From contig JAAFJH010000005.1 of NCBI GenBank assembly GCA_013298875.1, positions 1-54,665 of the forward strand: a stretch of 54,665 nucleotides of DNA, in the 5' to 3' direction. Shown here one piece after another: positions 33,256 to 42,137 of the stretch; positions within the stretch are counted from its first letter, which is position 1; each line of letters starts with the position of its first letter. Made by a program: the position numbers and the translations under genes. The notes beneath the pieces are model-generated. The model was not told where the DNA came from. It saw only the letters and a program-made list of their open reading frames with translations, and ran no database searches. The DNA comes from Synechococcales cyanobacterium bin2.concoct.b11b12b14.033 (GTDB lineage: Bacteria; Cyanobacteriota; Vampirovibrionia; Caenarcaniphilales; Caenarcanaceae).

Positions 33256-34029
33256 TTAAGCGGCTTTTTTAGAGAATTTGCTAACAATTACCGGAACGAT
33301 AAACACTGATAATGTAATGAGAGAAGTCGCTAAGTCTGCATTATGACTATTAATTAGCTTACAAGCGGCATTATCTTTGAAAAACATATCACAACTGCCA
33401 GACAATAATAACTTGATACCAAGCAGGCCAATTACTATAAAAGCACATTTTTCTAAAAACGGGAATTTTTCCATTAAGCCAACAAAAAATTGAGCGGCAA
33501 ACCGCATGGATAAGATGCCAATAAAAACTCCAATACAAATCAAGCCAATTTTATTCGTAAAAGCGACAGCGGCAAAAACATTGTCGATTGAAAAAGCTAA
33601 ATCCATAATTTCCACTAAAATAACAGTCGCCCAAAAAGGCCCAATTTTATTAATTATTTTTTGATAAATTGGATTATTAGCTTTATTCACGACCTGATCG
33701 TCATCAGTCTCGGGCGTCTTTTCAGCTTCCGCTTTATCCTTGAAATACTTTATAGCTAGCCAAATAAGGTATAAGCCTCCCAAAGCCTTTAACCAAACAA
33801 CCTTTACCAAAAGGCCAGCAAATATTAAGCAAATTCCTCGGAAAACATAAGCTCCTAAAATGCCGTATTTTAAAGCTTTTTCTCTTTGTGCTTCGGGCAA
33901 ATCCATAACCATAGTTGCCAGCACGGCTGCATTATCAAGTGAAAGTAAGCTCTCAATAACAATTAAATTTAAAATTATAAAAAGAGCAGACTTTAGATCT
34001 GAGCCAAAAAAAGATTGAAAAAATTCCAT
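33256..34029 (-). CDS. terC: TerC-family integral membrane protein
   Basis: TerC proteins are multi-helix membrane proteins linked to tellurite resistance and, in several bacteria, to manganese export. The family signature appears twice: LIVIESLLSLDNAAVLATMV near residue 22-41 and LVEIMDLAFSIDNVFAAVAF near 138-157, each with the acidic residue and the Ser/x-Asp-Asn. About seven helices span 257 residues. It starts 9 bases after terD, so terD-terC form an operon. Confidence 0.9.
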   Translation of the reverse strand: MEFFQSFFGSDLKSALFIILNLIVIESLLSLDNAAVLATMVMDLPEAQREKALKYGILGAYVFRGICLIFAGLLVKVVWLKALGGLYLIWLAIKYFKDKAEAEKTPETDDDQVVNKANNPIYQKIINKIGPFWATVILVEIMDLAFSIDNVFAAVAFTNKIGLICIGVFIGILSMRFAAQFFVGLMEKFPFLEKCAFIVIGLLGIKLLLSGSCDMFFKDNAACKLINSHNADLATSLITLSVFIVPVIVSKFSKKAA

Positions 34030-34038
34030 GGACTTTTC

Positions 34039-34629
34039 TTATTTTTTATACTTGTTTAAAACATCTTCTAAGCCATTAAGACCGCGGCCAATTACATCTC
34101 CTAAGGTGGTAAATCTCCACTCTCCGTCTTTTCTATAAAGCCTTGCAACTTCCATTGAGGTAGCAGTTGAAGCATCTTCGCTTAAGTCAAAAGTATATAA
34201 AACTTCATTAGTTTGTTCATTATATAATTTTACTTTGGCACTTTTTACTCGTCCAAAGGTCGCAATATCAGTAGCAGGAGTTTCAGGCTTATTATAAGAA
34301 GTAATGGCTGCTAATAATACATGAACTTCAGCGGGTAATTTGCTCAAATCAATTATAATAGTTTCATCATCTCCGTCTCCAGCACCAGTTTTATTATCAC
34401 CAGAATGCTTAATCGCCCCACCATAAGCTTCGGTTTTATTATAATAAACGAGGCTATCGTCTGCAAGCATTTTAGAGTTTTCATCGCCATTTAAAATAAT
34501 CAAAGAAGCGTCCAGATCAGCATTAACTCCTTCTTTAATGTCCCAGCTTAAGCCAAGTTTGATTTTTTGTAGGGTTGGGTTTTCTTTGCTTAAATTGACT
34601 CTTTCGCCTTTAGTAAGATTAATTGGCAT
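34039..34629 (-). CDS. terD: TerD-family stress protein
   Basis: TerD proteins are calcium-binding beta-sandwich proteins of the tellurite/chemical-stress cluster. The start INLTKGERVNLSKENPTLQK is typical. The metal sites are in NADLDASLIIL and HSGDNKTGAGDGDDETIIID. RLYRKDGEWRFTTLGDVIGR closes the domain. At 196 residues it is a single-domain member. It is the first gene of the terD-terC pair. No other ter genes are near, so this is a minimal set. Confidence 0.93.
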   Translation of the reverse strand: MPINLTKGERVNLSKENPTLQKIKLGLSWDIKEGVNADLDASLIILNGDENSKMLADDSLVYYNKTEAYGGAIKHSGDNKTGAGDGDDETIIIDLSKLPAEVHVLLAAITSYNKPETPATDIATFGRVKSAKVKLYNEQTNEVLYTFDLSEDASTATSMEVARLYRKDGEWRFTTLGDVIGRGLNGLEDVLNKYKK

Positions 34630-34900
34630 ATTATTTCTCTTTGATTTCCTTAAATTTTATGAAAGTTTAGTTTTTCTTTCCCTTTTATTTAGTTTAGATC
34701 AAATTTTCAGCTTTTTAAACCAGATTTACTTATAAAATATTTTTGCTTGGTTCAGTTTTTAAAATTGCTAACAAAGAATCTTTTAAATCAATTAAAGCTA
34801 ATTCAGCCGTCTGAATCATAATTAAACTTAATCGAATGCCCATCAAGTAATTCCCAATTCTGAAAGGACTCTTTTGACAGCTTTGACATTGACATAGTTT

Positions 34901-35917
34901 TTATAAAATATTTTTGAGTTTTTCAATATTAAAAATTCCTTTTTCGGTAATGAAAGCACTAATTAAATTGCCAGGCGTAATATCAAAAGCTGGGTTTAAA
35001 ACAGAAATATTAGGTGGAGCAATTTTTAAACCATTAAATTCAGTTAACTCAGATGAATGTCTTTGTTCAATCTCAATTTCGGCTCCGGAACTCAAACTTA
35101 AATCAATACTTGTGCTGGGTGCAACAACATAAAAAGGTATTTTAAATTCACGAGCCAGCAAAGCCAAAGTATAAGTTCCTATTTTATTAGCAGTGTCTCC
35201 ATTTGCGACAATTCGGTCTGCTCCGACAAAAACAGCATCAATATTTTCTTTGCTCATCAAATAAGCAACGGCTGAATCTGGCATTAAAGTTACTGGGATT
35301 TCGCATTTATTTAGTTCCCAAGCGGTTAAACGGCTACCTTGCAAATAAGGTCTGGTCTCAGTGGCAAATACTTTTACTTTTTTACGCTGCCCGGCCAAAA
35401 ACTTAATTAAACCTAATGCAGTTCCAATACCAGCCGTGGCTAAGGAGCCAGTATTACAATGAGTAATAAATTTATATTCACTTTTATTGGGCAAAAGAGT
35501 TAAGCCATAAACGGCCATCATTTGGCACATTGCTTCGTCTTCATTAAAAATAGCTAAAGCTTCTTCTTCTAGGCCACTAATACCTTTTTCTTGCAAGCTT
35601 ATTTTCATTCTCTCAATTGCTTTAGATAAATTAACTGCCGTGGGTCTAGCTTGTTTTATCTCTTCAAACTTTTCAATTAATTGGCTTTCATCATTTTTCA
35701 AATTATTGTCTTTAGCTGCCAAACAACAAGCCCAAGCACCCGCTAAACCAATTGCCGGAGCTCCTCTAATAACCATATCTTTAATGGCTTTAATTACTTC
35801 ATCAGCTTTCGTAAACTCTAAATACAGCTCTTGCCCAGGTAAAAGTCTTTGGTCTAATATTTTCAAACTATAACCAGTATATTCTAAAGGCCGAATGAGA
35901 TTATTTGGAATATTCAT
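34901..35917 (-). CDS. mtnA: S-methyl-5-thioribose-1-phosphate isomerase
   Basis: MtnA isomerises methylthioribose-1-phosphate to methylthioribulose-1-phosphate in methionine salvage. Motifs are IRGAPAIGLAGAWA, HCNTGSLATAGIGTALG (catalytic Cys) and FVGADRIVANGDTANKIGTY (catalytic Asp), with ETRPYLQGSRLTAWEL between. At 338 residues it is complete. It stands alone; no other salvage gene is in the window. A small open frame continues beyond its stop to 34730, but it is not convincing. Confidence 0.95.
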   Translation of the reverse strand: MNIPNNLIRPLEYTGYSLKILDQRLLPGQELYLEFTKADEVIKAIKDMVIRGAPAIGLAGAWACCLAAKDNNLKNDESQLIEKFEEIKQARPTAVNLSKAIERMKISLQEKGISGLEEEALAIFNEDEAMCQMMAVYGLTLLPNKSEYKFITHCNTGSLATAGIGTALGLIKFLAGQRKKVKVFATETRPYLQGSRLTAWELNKCEIPVTLMPDSAVAYLMSKENIDAVFVGADRIVANGDTANKIGTYTLALLAREFKIPFYVVAPSTSIDLSLSSGAEIEIEQRHSSELTEFNGLKIAPPNISVLNPAFDITPGNLISAFITEKGIFNIEKLKNIL

Positions 35918-35970
35918 ATTTTTACAATAGCCGCATTCAATCAGTAATTCAAATGATTAAAAAAGTATAA

Positions 35971-36020
35971 CATAAATTTAAAACCGAAGTCAGTATATGG
36001 ATTAACGTATTTTCCCGCAT
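35971..36020 (-). pseudogene. Fragment of an Rpn-family nuclease start
   Basis: The minus strand encodes GKYVNPYTDFGFKF, the conserved start of Rpn/PD-(D/E)XK putative transposases. ATGCGGGAAAATAC holds one extra base relative to an ATG-GGA-AAA start. Nothing of the rest remains; the frame ends within about 10 codons. Confidence 0.65.
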
Positions 36021-36042
36021 CAACGATTGTCCGTAATTTCAT

Positions 36043-36152
36043 CAGCGTAATCCTACTTCAAGCTCATTAAAAGTTTTACCTTGGCTAAATACTCCATCTA
36101 TTTCGTGCAATCTCCATACAAACCAATCACTAGCTGTCCAATATTCGTAATT
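36043..36152 (-). pseudogene. Fragment of a HicB-like antitoxin
   Basis: The frame YWTASDWFVWRLHEIDGVFS followed by QGKTFNELEVGLR and a stop resembles the short HicB fold (strand, strand, then Q-G-x-T-x-x-E-L helix). Its upstream end is cut exactly at the IS982 end at 36153. The call rests on a short match. Confidence 0.45.
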
Positions 36153-36279
36153 AACGTGAGTTCGATGAGTAGATAAAAAGAAAATATCTACTAAACTATG
36201 ATTTGAAGCCCCTAGTCAAGGAGATAGAACTAATGTTAGCAGATTTAGTTTCAATATTTGTTAGTTTTGATGATTTTTT
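36153..36279 (+). mobile_element. Left-end fragment of an IS982-family element
   Basis: AACGTGAGTTCGATGAGTAG begins the fragment; it matches the reverse complement of the right end of the copy at 45764-46411 for about 127 bases, with a few mismatches. It includes the transposase start at ATG 36233 (MLADLVSIFVSFDDF). Identity stops abruptly near 36279, so the rest is deleted. The remaining 75 bases to the flavin reductase stop hold nothing recognisable. Confidence 0.8.
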
Positions 36280-36354
36280 ATGTCCAGTTTTTTCCACAAC
36301 AAATTAAAATCTCTCCTAAAAAGCTAAAAGATAAAACTATAGAATAAAAAGTAA

Positions 36355-36846
36355 TTAATAATCAAAACCATTTTTTCGTAAATGCACGGATGATTCGTTT
36401 TGGTCTGAGTTTAAGAGTTTGCCGTGTAAAACTTCACCGAATATAATATTGTGATCACTCTCCAATTCAAGCGATTGGCTAACTTTACACTCCAAAAATG
36501 ACACGGCATCTTTTAAAATTAAAATATTAGAGTTTTCTGACTTCTGTGTCTCTAAGCCTTCAAACTTGGAAGCACCCGTTCCTTTGTAAAAAGAACCAAT
36601 TATTTTGGCATTTTGCTTGCCCATAATATTTACGACAAAATTATTGGCTTTTTTTATTAAATCAAAACTTTTACGCTCTTTTTTCATGGCGATACTAACC
36701 ATCGGTGGAGTAAATGCACATTGCTGAATCCACGACATGAGCATTCCATCTGGTTGATTTAATTCTTGATTATAAAAAGTTACAATGAATAAGCCGCTTG
36801 GAATACGTCCTAAAGCTAAACTAAGATTTTCTTTTTCGGATAACAT
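36355..36846 (-). CDS. Flavin reductase-like FMN-binding protein
   Basis: This 163-residue protein belongs to the flavin reductase-like split-barrel family, with LALGRIPSGLFIVTF at the start, LMSWIQQCAFTPPMVSIAMK (FMN site), FVVNIMGKQN and the C-terminal ECKVSQSLELESDHNIIFGEV. Members in cyanobacteria occur fused to diflavin oxygen-reducing proteins; this one is stand-alone. The partner or substrate is unknown. It lies 30 bases after hemH on the same strand, so it is probably in the uppS-hemH operon. Confidence 0.85.
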   Translation of the reverse strand: MLSEKENLSLALGRIPSGLFIVTFYNQELNQPDGMLMSWIQQCAFTPPMVSIAMKKERKSFDLIKKANNFVVNIMGKQNAKIIGSFYKGTGASKFEGLETQKSENSNILILKDAVSFLECKVSQSLELESDHNIIFGEVLHGKLLNSDQNESSVHLRKNGFDY

Positions 36847-36876
36847 TAATATTAAAAAGATAAAGAGAGTTTTTAT

Positions 36877-37833
36877 TTATTTTAATGCTTCAACAGCTAA
36901 ATCGGCTAAACATTCAATTAACAAATCTGAATTATTTAAACCCGGTACTCGGTAAAGCTCTATTCCTCGGCTATTAGCAATTTCTTTAAACTCAATACCA
37001 ATTTCTTGCAAAGTTTCTACGTGATCGCTAACAAAACTAATTGGTACCACTAAAACTTGCGTTCCAGGATTCAACTTCTCAATTACTTTGTCAGTCGCTG
37101 GTTCTAACCATTTGTTAGGGCCAAATTTGCTCTGAAAGCATAAAATATGCGTATTATTCGGAAAAAATTCCATGATTTTACTGACACTAAGCTTGATTTC
37201 GTCTAAATAAGTATCACCTTTTTTAATATAATCTACTGGTATGCCATGTGCCGAAAATAAAAGTTTTATTCCATGCTTTAAGCCATTTATTGAATTGAGA
37301 CGAGCTTTTATTCTTTCAACCCACGCAGAAATAAATTTAGAATGTATTGGATAACTTTTAATTTGGATGACAGGAATATTCGGATTATTCTGTTGGAAAA
37401 AAGTATTTAATTTTTCAAAGCTGGTTTTGGTGGTGGTAGTCGAATATTGTGGAAATAAAGGCAATATAATTATTTTCTCAAATTGTATATTTTGTAATTC
37501 TTGTTTAAGCTCATCAAGGCCAGGCTTTCCACAATTCATAAACATGCAAACCTTAAATGAATTACCCAGTTTTTTTTGTAAAGAATTAGCTTGAACTTGT
37601 GTAATAGCAACTAAAGGGGATTTGCCACCGATTTCAGCGTATAATTTTTGTGATTTTGGTAAACGCCTTTGAACAATAAATTCAGCTAAGTTCTTTTGGA
37701 AGGGCTTTAAGAAAAAAGGTAATTGTATAACATTGGGATCACCCAGTAAATCAAGTAAAAAACCTTTCACTTCATCGATTGAACGAGGTCCGCCCAAATT
37801 AGCTAGCACAATTAAATTCTGATATTTTTCCAT
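36877..37833 (-). CDS. hemH: Ferrochelatase
   Basis: HemH inserts ferrous iron into protoporphyrin IX to form heme. Motifs are NLIVLANLGGPRSIDEV, PLFPQYSTTTTKTSF and the catalytic LLFSAHGIPVDYIKKGDTY, followed by CFQSKFGPNKWLEPATD and VVPISFVSDHVETL with the conserved His/Glu. At 318 residues it is the short form without the C-terminal membrane extension of cyanobacteria. Heme synthesis agrees with the presence of complex I. It lies 12 bases after uppS. Confidence 0.95.
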   Translation of the reverse strand: MEKYQNLIVLANLGGPRSIDEVKGFLLDLLGDPNVIQLPFFLKPFQKNLAEFIVQRRLPKSQKLYAEIGGKSPLVAITQVQANSLQKKLGNSFKVCMFMNCGKPGLDELKQELQNIQFEKIIILPLFPQYSTTTTKTSFEKLNTFFQQNNPNIPVIQIKSYPIHSKFISAWVERIKARLNSINGLKHGIKLLFSAHGIPVDYIKKGDTYLDEIKLSVSKIMEFFPNNTHILCFQSKFGPNKWLEPATDKVIEKLNPGTQVLVVPISFVSDHVETLQEIGIEFKEIANSRGIELYRVPGLNNSDLLIECLADLAVEALK

Positions 37834-37845
37834 TATTTTAATTTT

Positions 37846-38556
37846 TTATTTCCCAAAGCGTCTAATACGGCTTTCAAATTCATTAAGGCAATTTGCCAAA
37901 CAGTTTTCATTAAAGTCTGGCCATAAAGTATCATCAAATATTAACTCCGAATAAGCACATTGCCATAGTAAATAATTACTAATTCTTTTGTCGCCACCAG
38001 TTCTGATTAATAAATCTAATTCGGGCAAATTTGGTTCATAAAGGTATTTTTCAAAAAGTGCTTCATCAATCTCTTCAATTTTAATTTTATTTTCGGCTAA
38101 ATCTGAAGCTAATTTTCGGCTGGCTTGGGTAATTTCACGTCGTCCGCCATAGTTTAAAGCTACTTGTAAATTCAAATTTGTTTCCTGAAGGTCAGTTTCG
38201 GCTTCCGCTTTTTTTAATTGAAATTGCAGATCCGCCTCTAATCCGCTTAAATCTCCTAAAAATTTTAATTTAACCTTTTTGGCTTTCAGTTCAGCTAATT
38301 CATTAATTAAGGCCTTACTCAATAAATCAAATAAAAAATTAACTTCTTGTTTTTGTCTTGTCCAATTTTCAGTCGAGAATGCATAAACTGTTAAATAATT
38401 AATATTCAAAGCTGGGCAGGCAGTGACAATTTTTTTTAAAGAATCAATTCCGGCTCGGTGGCCCGCAAAACTTGGCATTTTTCTCTGGTCAGCCCAACGC
38501 CTGTTTCCATCCATAATAATTGCAATATGTTTTTTACCGGCAATCTTTGTATTCAT
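37846..38556 (-). CDS. uppS: Isoprenyl (undecaprenyl) diphosphate synthase
   Basis: UppS is the cis-prenyltransferase that makes the C55 carrier lipid for peptidoglycan and glycans. The catalytic Asp is D16 in IAIIMDGNRRWA. Other motifs are GHRAGIDSLKKIV, YAFSTENWTRQKQEV, LNYGGRREI and DLLIRTGGDKRISNYLLWQ. At 236 residues it is complete. First gene of the uppS-hemH-flavin reductase run and divergent from mreB. Confidence 0.96.
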   Translation of the reverse strand: MNTKIAGKKHIAIIMDGNRRWADQRKMPSFAGHRAGIDSLKKIVTACPALNINYLTVYAFSTENWTRQKQEVNFLFDLLSKALINELAELKAKKVKLKFLGDLSGLEADLQFQLKKAEAETDLQETNLNLQVALNYGGRREITQASRKLASDLAENKIKIEEIDEALFEKYLYEPNLPELDLLIRTGGDKRISNYLLWQCAYSELIFDDTLWPDFNENCLANCLNEFESRIRRFGK

Positions 38557-38670
38557 AAGTTAAAAAAATAAATCGAAAAATCTACTTTCAAGACTATCTA
38601 AAAACCTTAAAAAATAGTAATGTATATTTAATTTAGATAAATTGCAAACTTACATTAGGATAATCAAAGC

Positions 38671-39762
38671 ATGAGTTGGTTCAACCAGCTGTTTAAAGGA
38701 AATATGTCTATGAATGCATCCATAGGTATAGACTTGGGAACAGCAAATACTTTAGTCTGTGTCTGTGAGCCATCCAGCCGAAATAATGAATATAAAGTAA
38801 ATATTATTCTGAATGAACCTTCGGTGGTAGCAGTAGATGATCGGGAAGTTCTAGCTGTTGGAACAGAAGCACAGAAAATGATTGGCCGAACCCCGGGAGG
38901 CATAAGAGCAATTAGACCTTTAAGAGATGGCGTAATTGCTGATTTTGATTATGCATCTCAAATGATCAAAGAATTCATTAGGCGGGCAACCAAAAATAAT
39001 TTATTATCTCCTTTAAGAAAGCCTAAAATTGCAATTGGTGTACCTTCAGGTATTACTTCAGTCGAAAGAAGAGCCGTTAGAGATGCAGCGGAAGATGAAG
39101 GACAAGTTTTTTTAATTGATGAACCGATGGCTGCAGCGATTGGAGCTGGTTTGCCAGTAGCTGATCCAGTTGGTAGTATGATTGTAGATATTGGTGGTGG
39201 CACTACTGAAATTGCTGTGATAAGTTTGTCGGGTATTGTGGTTAGTGAATCCATTAGAGTGGCTGGGGATGAACTTAATGAAGCCATAATTCAATATTTA
39301 AAAAAAGTATATAATTTGGCCATCGGAGAGAGAACAGCCGAAGAAGTTAAATTTTCTTTGGGACCTAATTTTGGCAATAATGGCGATGATAAATTTGAAG
39401 TTAGAGGTTTGAACTTGATTAATGGTTTACCTCGCACTGTTTCAATTAGTCAAATGGAAGTCCGGGAAGCTATGGTTGAGCCATTAACTTCAATTATAGA
39501 TGCAGTTAAACGCACTCTAGAAAGAACTCCCCCTGAGCTAGCAGCTGATATATTTGAACGTGGAATTACTTTGGCCGGTGGTGGTGCCTTACTTGATGGT
39601 TTAAATGTAGCTATTCAAAATGAAGTAGAAGTTCCAGTTTCTGTGTCGGAGACGGATCCGTTAAAATGTGTGGTAAATGGAGCTGGTAGAGCTTTAGTTG
39701 ATAAAACTTTAAAACGCATTTTAGAGAATCAATCGGATGGTGGAAATAATAATGAACGTTAA
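38671..39762 (+). CDS. mreB: Rod shape-determining protein MreB
   Basis: MreB is the bacterial actin that guides lateral wall synthesis in rod-shaped cells. The actin-fold motifs are GIDLGTANTLVCV (phosphate 1), SMIVDIGGGTTEIAVISL (phosphate 2) and GITLAGGGALLDGLN (adenosine). VPSGITSVERRAVRDAAEDE is the classic MreB block. At 363 residues it is normal. The first 12 residues (SWFNQLFKGNMS) may form the membrane-binding helix. mreC and mreD do not follow; an unknown membrane gene lies 18 bases downstream. Confidence 0.96.
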   Translation: MSWFNQLFKGNMSMNASIGIDLGTANTLVCVCEPSSRNNEYKVNIILNEPSVVAVDDREVLAVGTEAQKMIGRTPGGIRAIRPLRDGVIADFDYASQMIKEFIRRATKNNLLSPLRKPKIAIGVPSGITSVERRAVRDAAEDEGQVFLIDEPMAAAIGAGLPVADPVGSMIVDIGGGTTEIAVISLSGIVVSESIRVAGDELNEAIIQYLKKVYNLAIGERTAEEVKFSLGPNFGNNGDDKFEVRGLNLINGLPRTVSISQMEVREAMVEPLTSIIDAVKRTLERTPPELAADIFERGITLAGGGALLDGLNVAIQNEVEVPVSVSETDPLKCVVNGAGRALVDKTLKRILENQSDGGNNNER

Positions 39763-39780
39763 TCAGTCGTCGTAAGAGCT

Positions 39781-40578
39781 ATGAATTCAGAGTTGGAAAT
39801 TGACAGTAAACCTAAAAGCCAAAGACCTCTTAATTTGAGTAAAAAACAAGTTATTAAAGATCTTTGGCAAGTTATCGGTAATAAATCTTCTTCTTATCAA
39901 TTGAAAGCGGAGGAAATGGCTAAATGTGGAATTTCACCTGATAAACACGATAAAGTCAGAGAAGCCATCAGCAAAGCAAATTCATCGGGGCAAGGTTTTG
40001 TCTTTTCGGCTTTGGGTTGGTTTTTTGGGCAAATTGGTAATTTTATAGACAGTATTTTTAAAATTATATTAATAATGTTTATTTTTTTATTAAGCTTGCA
40101 ATTACCTTATTTAAACGAGCATGCTAATCAAAAACTAAAAGAAATTGTCCAAAAAGCGGAATTAGACTTACAAAAATACGAAGAAACCTTAACCCAATTT
40201 AAAGAGGTTTTGGCTAAGTATAAAATAAAAGAGCAAAATGCTGAAAAAGAAATACCAGCCCGGGTGAAAGAAGATAAAGAAGCAGCTCAACGTTGGTTAA
40301 AATACAAAGATAAAACAGTTGAATCAATTTGGAAAGCGGTTGGCGAAAAGCCTTTTGGTTCAGGAGATAAAATTCAGGATTTAAGTTTTATTTATCGAGA
40401 ATCACTCAAAACGTATTCGGTTGGGTTGCCGCATACCAAAAATGCTTATATTAATTCCGGAATTTTAGGCTTATTAGCTTTAGTTATTTATTTAGTTTTA
40501 CAAAGCTTAAGCACTTCGCTAACAAAAAAGAGAATGAGATATTTAGCTTTCAAGCATGAGGTTCAAAAAGTAATTTAA
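39781..40578 (+). CDS. Two-helix membrane protein with periplasmic coil
   Basis: This 265-residue protein has a charged N-terminus (1-70), a first membrane helix at about 92-112 (IFKIILIMFIFLLSLQLPYL), a coiled-coil segment at about 115-165 (LKEIVQKAELDLQKYEETLT) and a second membrane helix at about 228-246 (GILGLLALVIYLVLQSL). The middle part vaguely resembles DUF2937-type proteins, but I cannot confirm that. It lies 18 bases after mreB and overlaps the next gene by one base (TAATG), so it is co-transcribed with mreB. A role in the cell envelope is plausible only. Confidence 0.6.
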   Translation: MNSELEIDSKPKSQRPLNLSKKQVIKDLWQVIGNKSSSYQLKAEEMAKCGISPDKHDKVREAISKANSSGQGFVFSALGWFFGQIGNFIDSIFKIILIMFIFLLSLQLPYLNEHANQKLKEIVQKAELDLQKYEETLTQFKEVLAKYKIKEQNAEKEIPARVKEDKEAAQRWLKYKDKTVESIWKAVGEKPFGSGDKIQDLSFIYRESLKTYSVGLPHTKNAYINSGILGLLALVIYLVLQSLSTSLTKKRMRYLAFKHEVQKVI

Positions 40579-41093
40579 TGACCGCTAAACCTTGGCTAGC
40601 AAATATTATACGTTTTTTACTTGGAACTTCTTTTGCAGTGGCTGGCTTTAGTAAATTATTTCCTCTTAAAAGTTTTATTAATCAAATATTAGCTTATCAA
40701 TTGCCAATAGCACCTTCCTTGTTAACTTATTTAGCTTGCTTGTTAATTGGTTTTGAAATTTGGGTTGGATTGTCAATACTTTTAAATTCCAACTTAGTTA
40801 TTAGTTTAATTGGTTCTCAAATTTTACTAATCAGCATGATACCAATTACCATTTGGGGTAGCTTTCACAAGGCACCTAGTTGTGGTTGCTATGGTAATTT
40901 GGTGCAGCGGGAGCCGATTTATGCCACTATTGAAGATGCTTTGCTCTTAGCGATTACTACTTTGCTAAATCCGGTTATCCGTAGTAAAGACAAAACTGAT
41001 AAAACCATTAATAAAAGACAAATTCTTATTTTTCTGATAGCGATTTCGGCTTCTATTTATGGTTTTCTGCAAATTAAAACTTGCCCTATTTAA
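40578..41093 (+). CDS. MauE/DoxX-family membrane protein
   Basis: This 171-residue protein has four to five helices beginning IIRFLLGTSFAVAGFSKLFP, the DoxX/MauE entry pattern. After the third helix comes the cysteine motif APSCGCYGN, typical of the MauE-type branch linked to thiol/disulfide chemistry or methylamine dehydrogenase maturation. A last helix (LIFLIAISASIYGFLQI) is followed by a terminal Cys (KTCPI). Its start overlaps the preceding gene by one base. No methylamine dehydrogenase gene is near, so a general redox role is more likely. Confidence 0.75.
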   Translation: MTAKPWLANIIRFLLGTSFAVAGFSKLFPLKSFINQILAYQLPIAPSLLTYLACLLIGFEIWVGLSILLNSNLVISLIGSQILLISMIPITIWGSFHKAPSCGCYGNLVQREPIYATIEDALLLAITTLLNPVIRSKDKTDKTINKRQILIFLIAISASIYGFLQIKTCPI

Positions 41094-41104
41094 TCAATTT
41101 GTAA

Positions 41105-42046
41105 TTAAAAGGTTTTTTCTCGCATTTCATAATCAGCTTTTTCGAGGATTTTGACAACTTGATAACCACCAATTCCATCACTTAAAGGCTTCTCTTCTTT
41201 TTGTATGCAATCTAAAAAATGCTGACATTCTAGTCTTAGTGGTTCTTCAGGCGAATAAATTGGATGCTCAATAAAAACTTGCCCGTCCGGCAAAACGGTA
41301 TAAATTTCTAATTTTCTTTCTGGGCGGGTATCATTGAGCACGGCCGTCTTTTTGCTCCCATTAACCGTCAGCAAACACTGTTTTTGCGGGTCAATCCAGC
41401 TATTATGAATATGGGCATAAACTTCATTACCAAATTTCAAATCCAAATGAGCGACATCAATAGTATTATCTTTAGAAGTTGAAAACCCACGAGCTTCGAT
41501 CAGTTCTGCTTTCTCAGCCCCTAATAAATAGCCAATCATGGAAATATCATGCGGAGCTAAATCCCAAACCACATTAGAATCGAGGCGAGAAAGTCCAAAA
41601 TTCCGACGGTCACTATTTAAAAAGCGAATTTGGCCTAATTCTCCGATAGCAATTAATTCTTTTAACTTATTTACAGCGGGATGATAAAGCAATAAATGTC
41701 CGACCATTAAAGTTAAATTCAATTCATCGGCTAATTTAATTAATTCAATTGCTTCATCTTCGGTGCGGGCTAATGGTTTTTCAATATAAACATGTTTATT
41801 GGCTAATAGTGCTTTTTTAGCTAATTCATGATGAGTAATGCTGGGGGTTGAAATAACAATTGCTTTAATGTTTTTATCTTCTAAAATCTCATCAAATGAG
41901 GAAGTCCTTTTTATTTTAGGAAATTTACAGGCAGATTTTTTTAATGCTTCCGGGTTTATATCACAAATAGCTGACAAAGCTCCCAATTGCAAAAAGTTTC
42001 TGATTAAATTTTCGCCCCAACGGCCAGCCCCAATTAAACCGATCAA
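41105..42046 (-). CDS. Gfo/Idh/MocA-family oxidoreductase
   Basis: The Rossmann motif GLIGAGRWGENLIRNF opens the NAD(P)-binding domain; the signature EKPLART follows near residue 95, with HELAKKALLANKHVYIEKPL before it. The C-terminal domain shows DLAPHDISMIGYLLG, with the conserved His. Members act on sugars or sugar nucleotides, e.g. oxidising UDP-N-acetylhexosaminuronate derivatives. At 313 residues it is normal. It is a single gene, convergent with the MauE-like gene. The substrate is unknown; an envelope-glycan role would fit the DegT-type aminotransferase. Confidence 0.88.
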   Translation of the reverse strand: MIGLIGAGRWGENLIRNFLQLGALSAICDINPEALKKSACKFPKIKRTSSFDEILEDKNIKAIVISTPSITHHELAKKALLANKHVYIEKPLARTEDEAIELIKLADELNLTLMVGHLLLYHPAVNKLKELIAIGELGQIRFLNSDRRNFGLSRLDSNVVWDLAPHDISMIGYLLGAEKAELIEARGFSTSKDNTIDVAHLDLKFGNEVYAHIHNSWIDPQKQCLLTVNGSKKTAVLNDTRPERKLEIYTVLPDGQVFIEHPIYSPEEPLRLECQHFLDCIQKEEKPLSDGIGGYQVVKILEKADYEMREKTF

Positions 42047-42137
42047 GTTATTATAAATTTAAATAAGATTTTACGAACTTAAATCATAAGCCAATAAAAC
42101 TAAGTTTGCCAAAAAGAATTTGTTATAAGTTTTAGGA

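Noticed and set aside
34730-34843. Small minus-strand frame (MGIRLSLIMIQTAELALIDL) downstream of mtnA
   Set aside because: It is in frame with mtnA beyond its stop and has a protein-like helix, but there is no ribosome-binding site and no known family. It also ends with the same 15 bases as mtnA, which may be chance. Not listed as a gene.
39112-39294. Minus-strand frames across mreB
   Set aside because: They overlap the highly conserved MreB core and have low-complexity translations rich in Asn, Ser and Thr.
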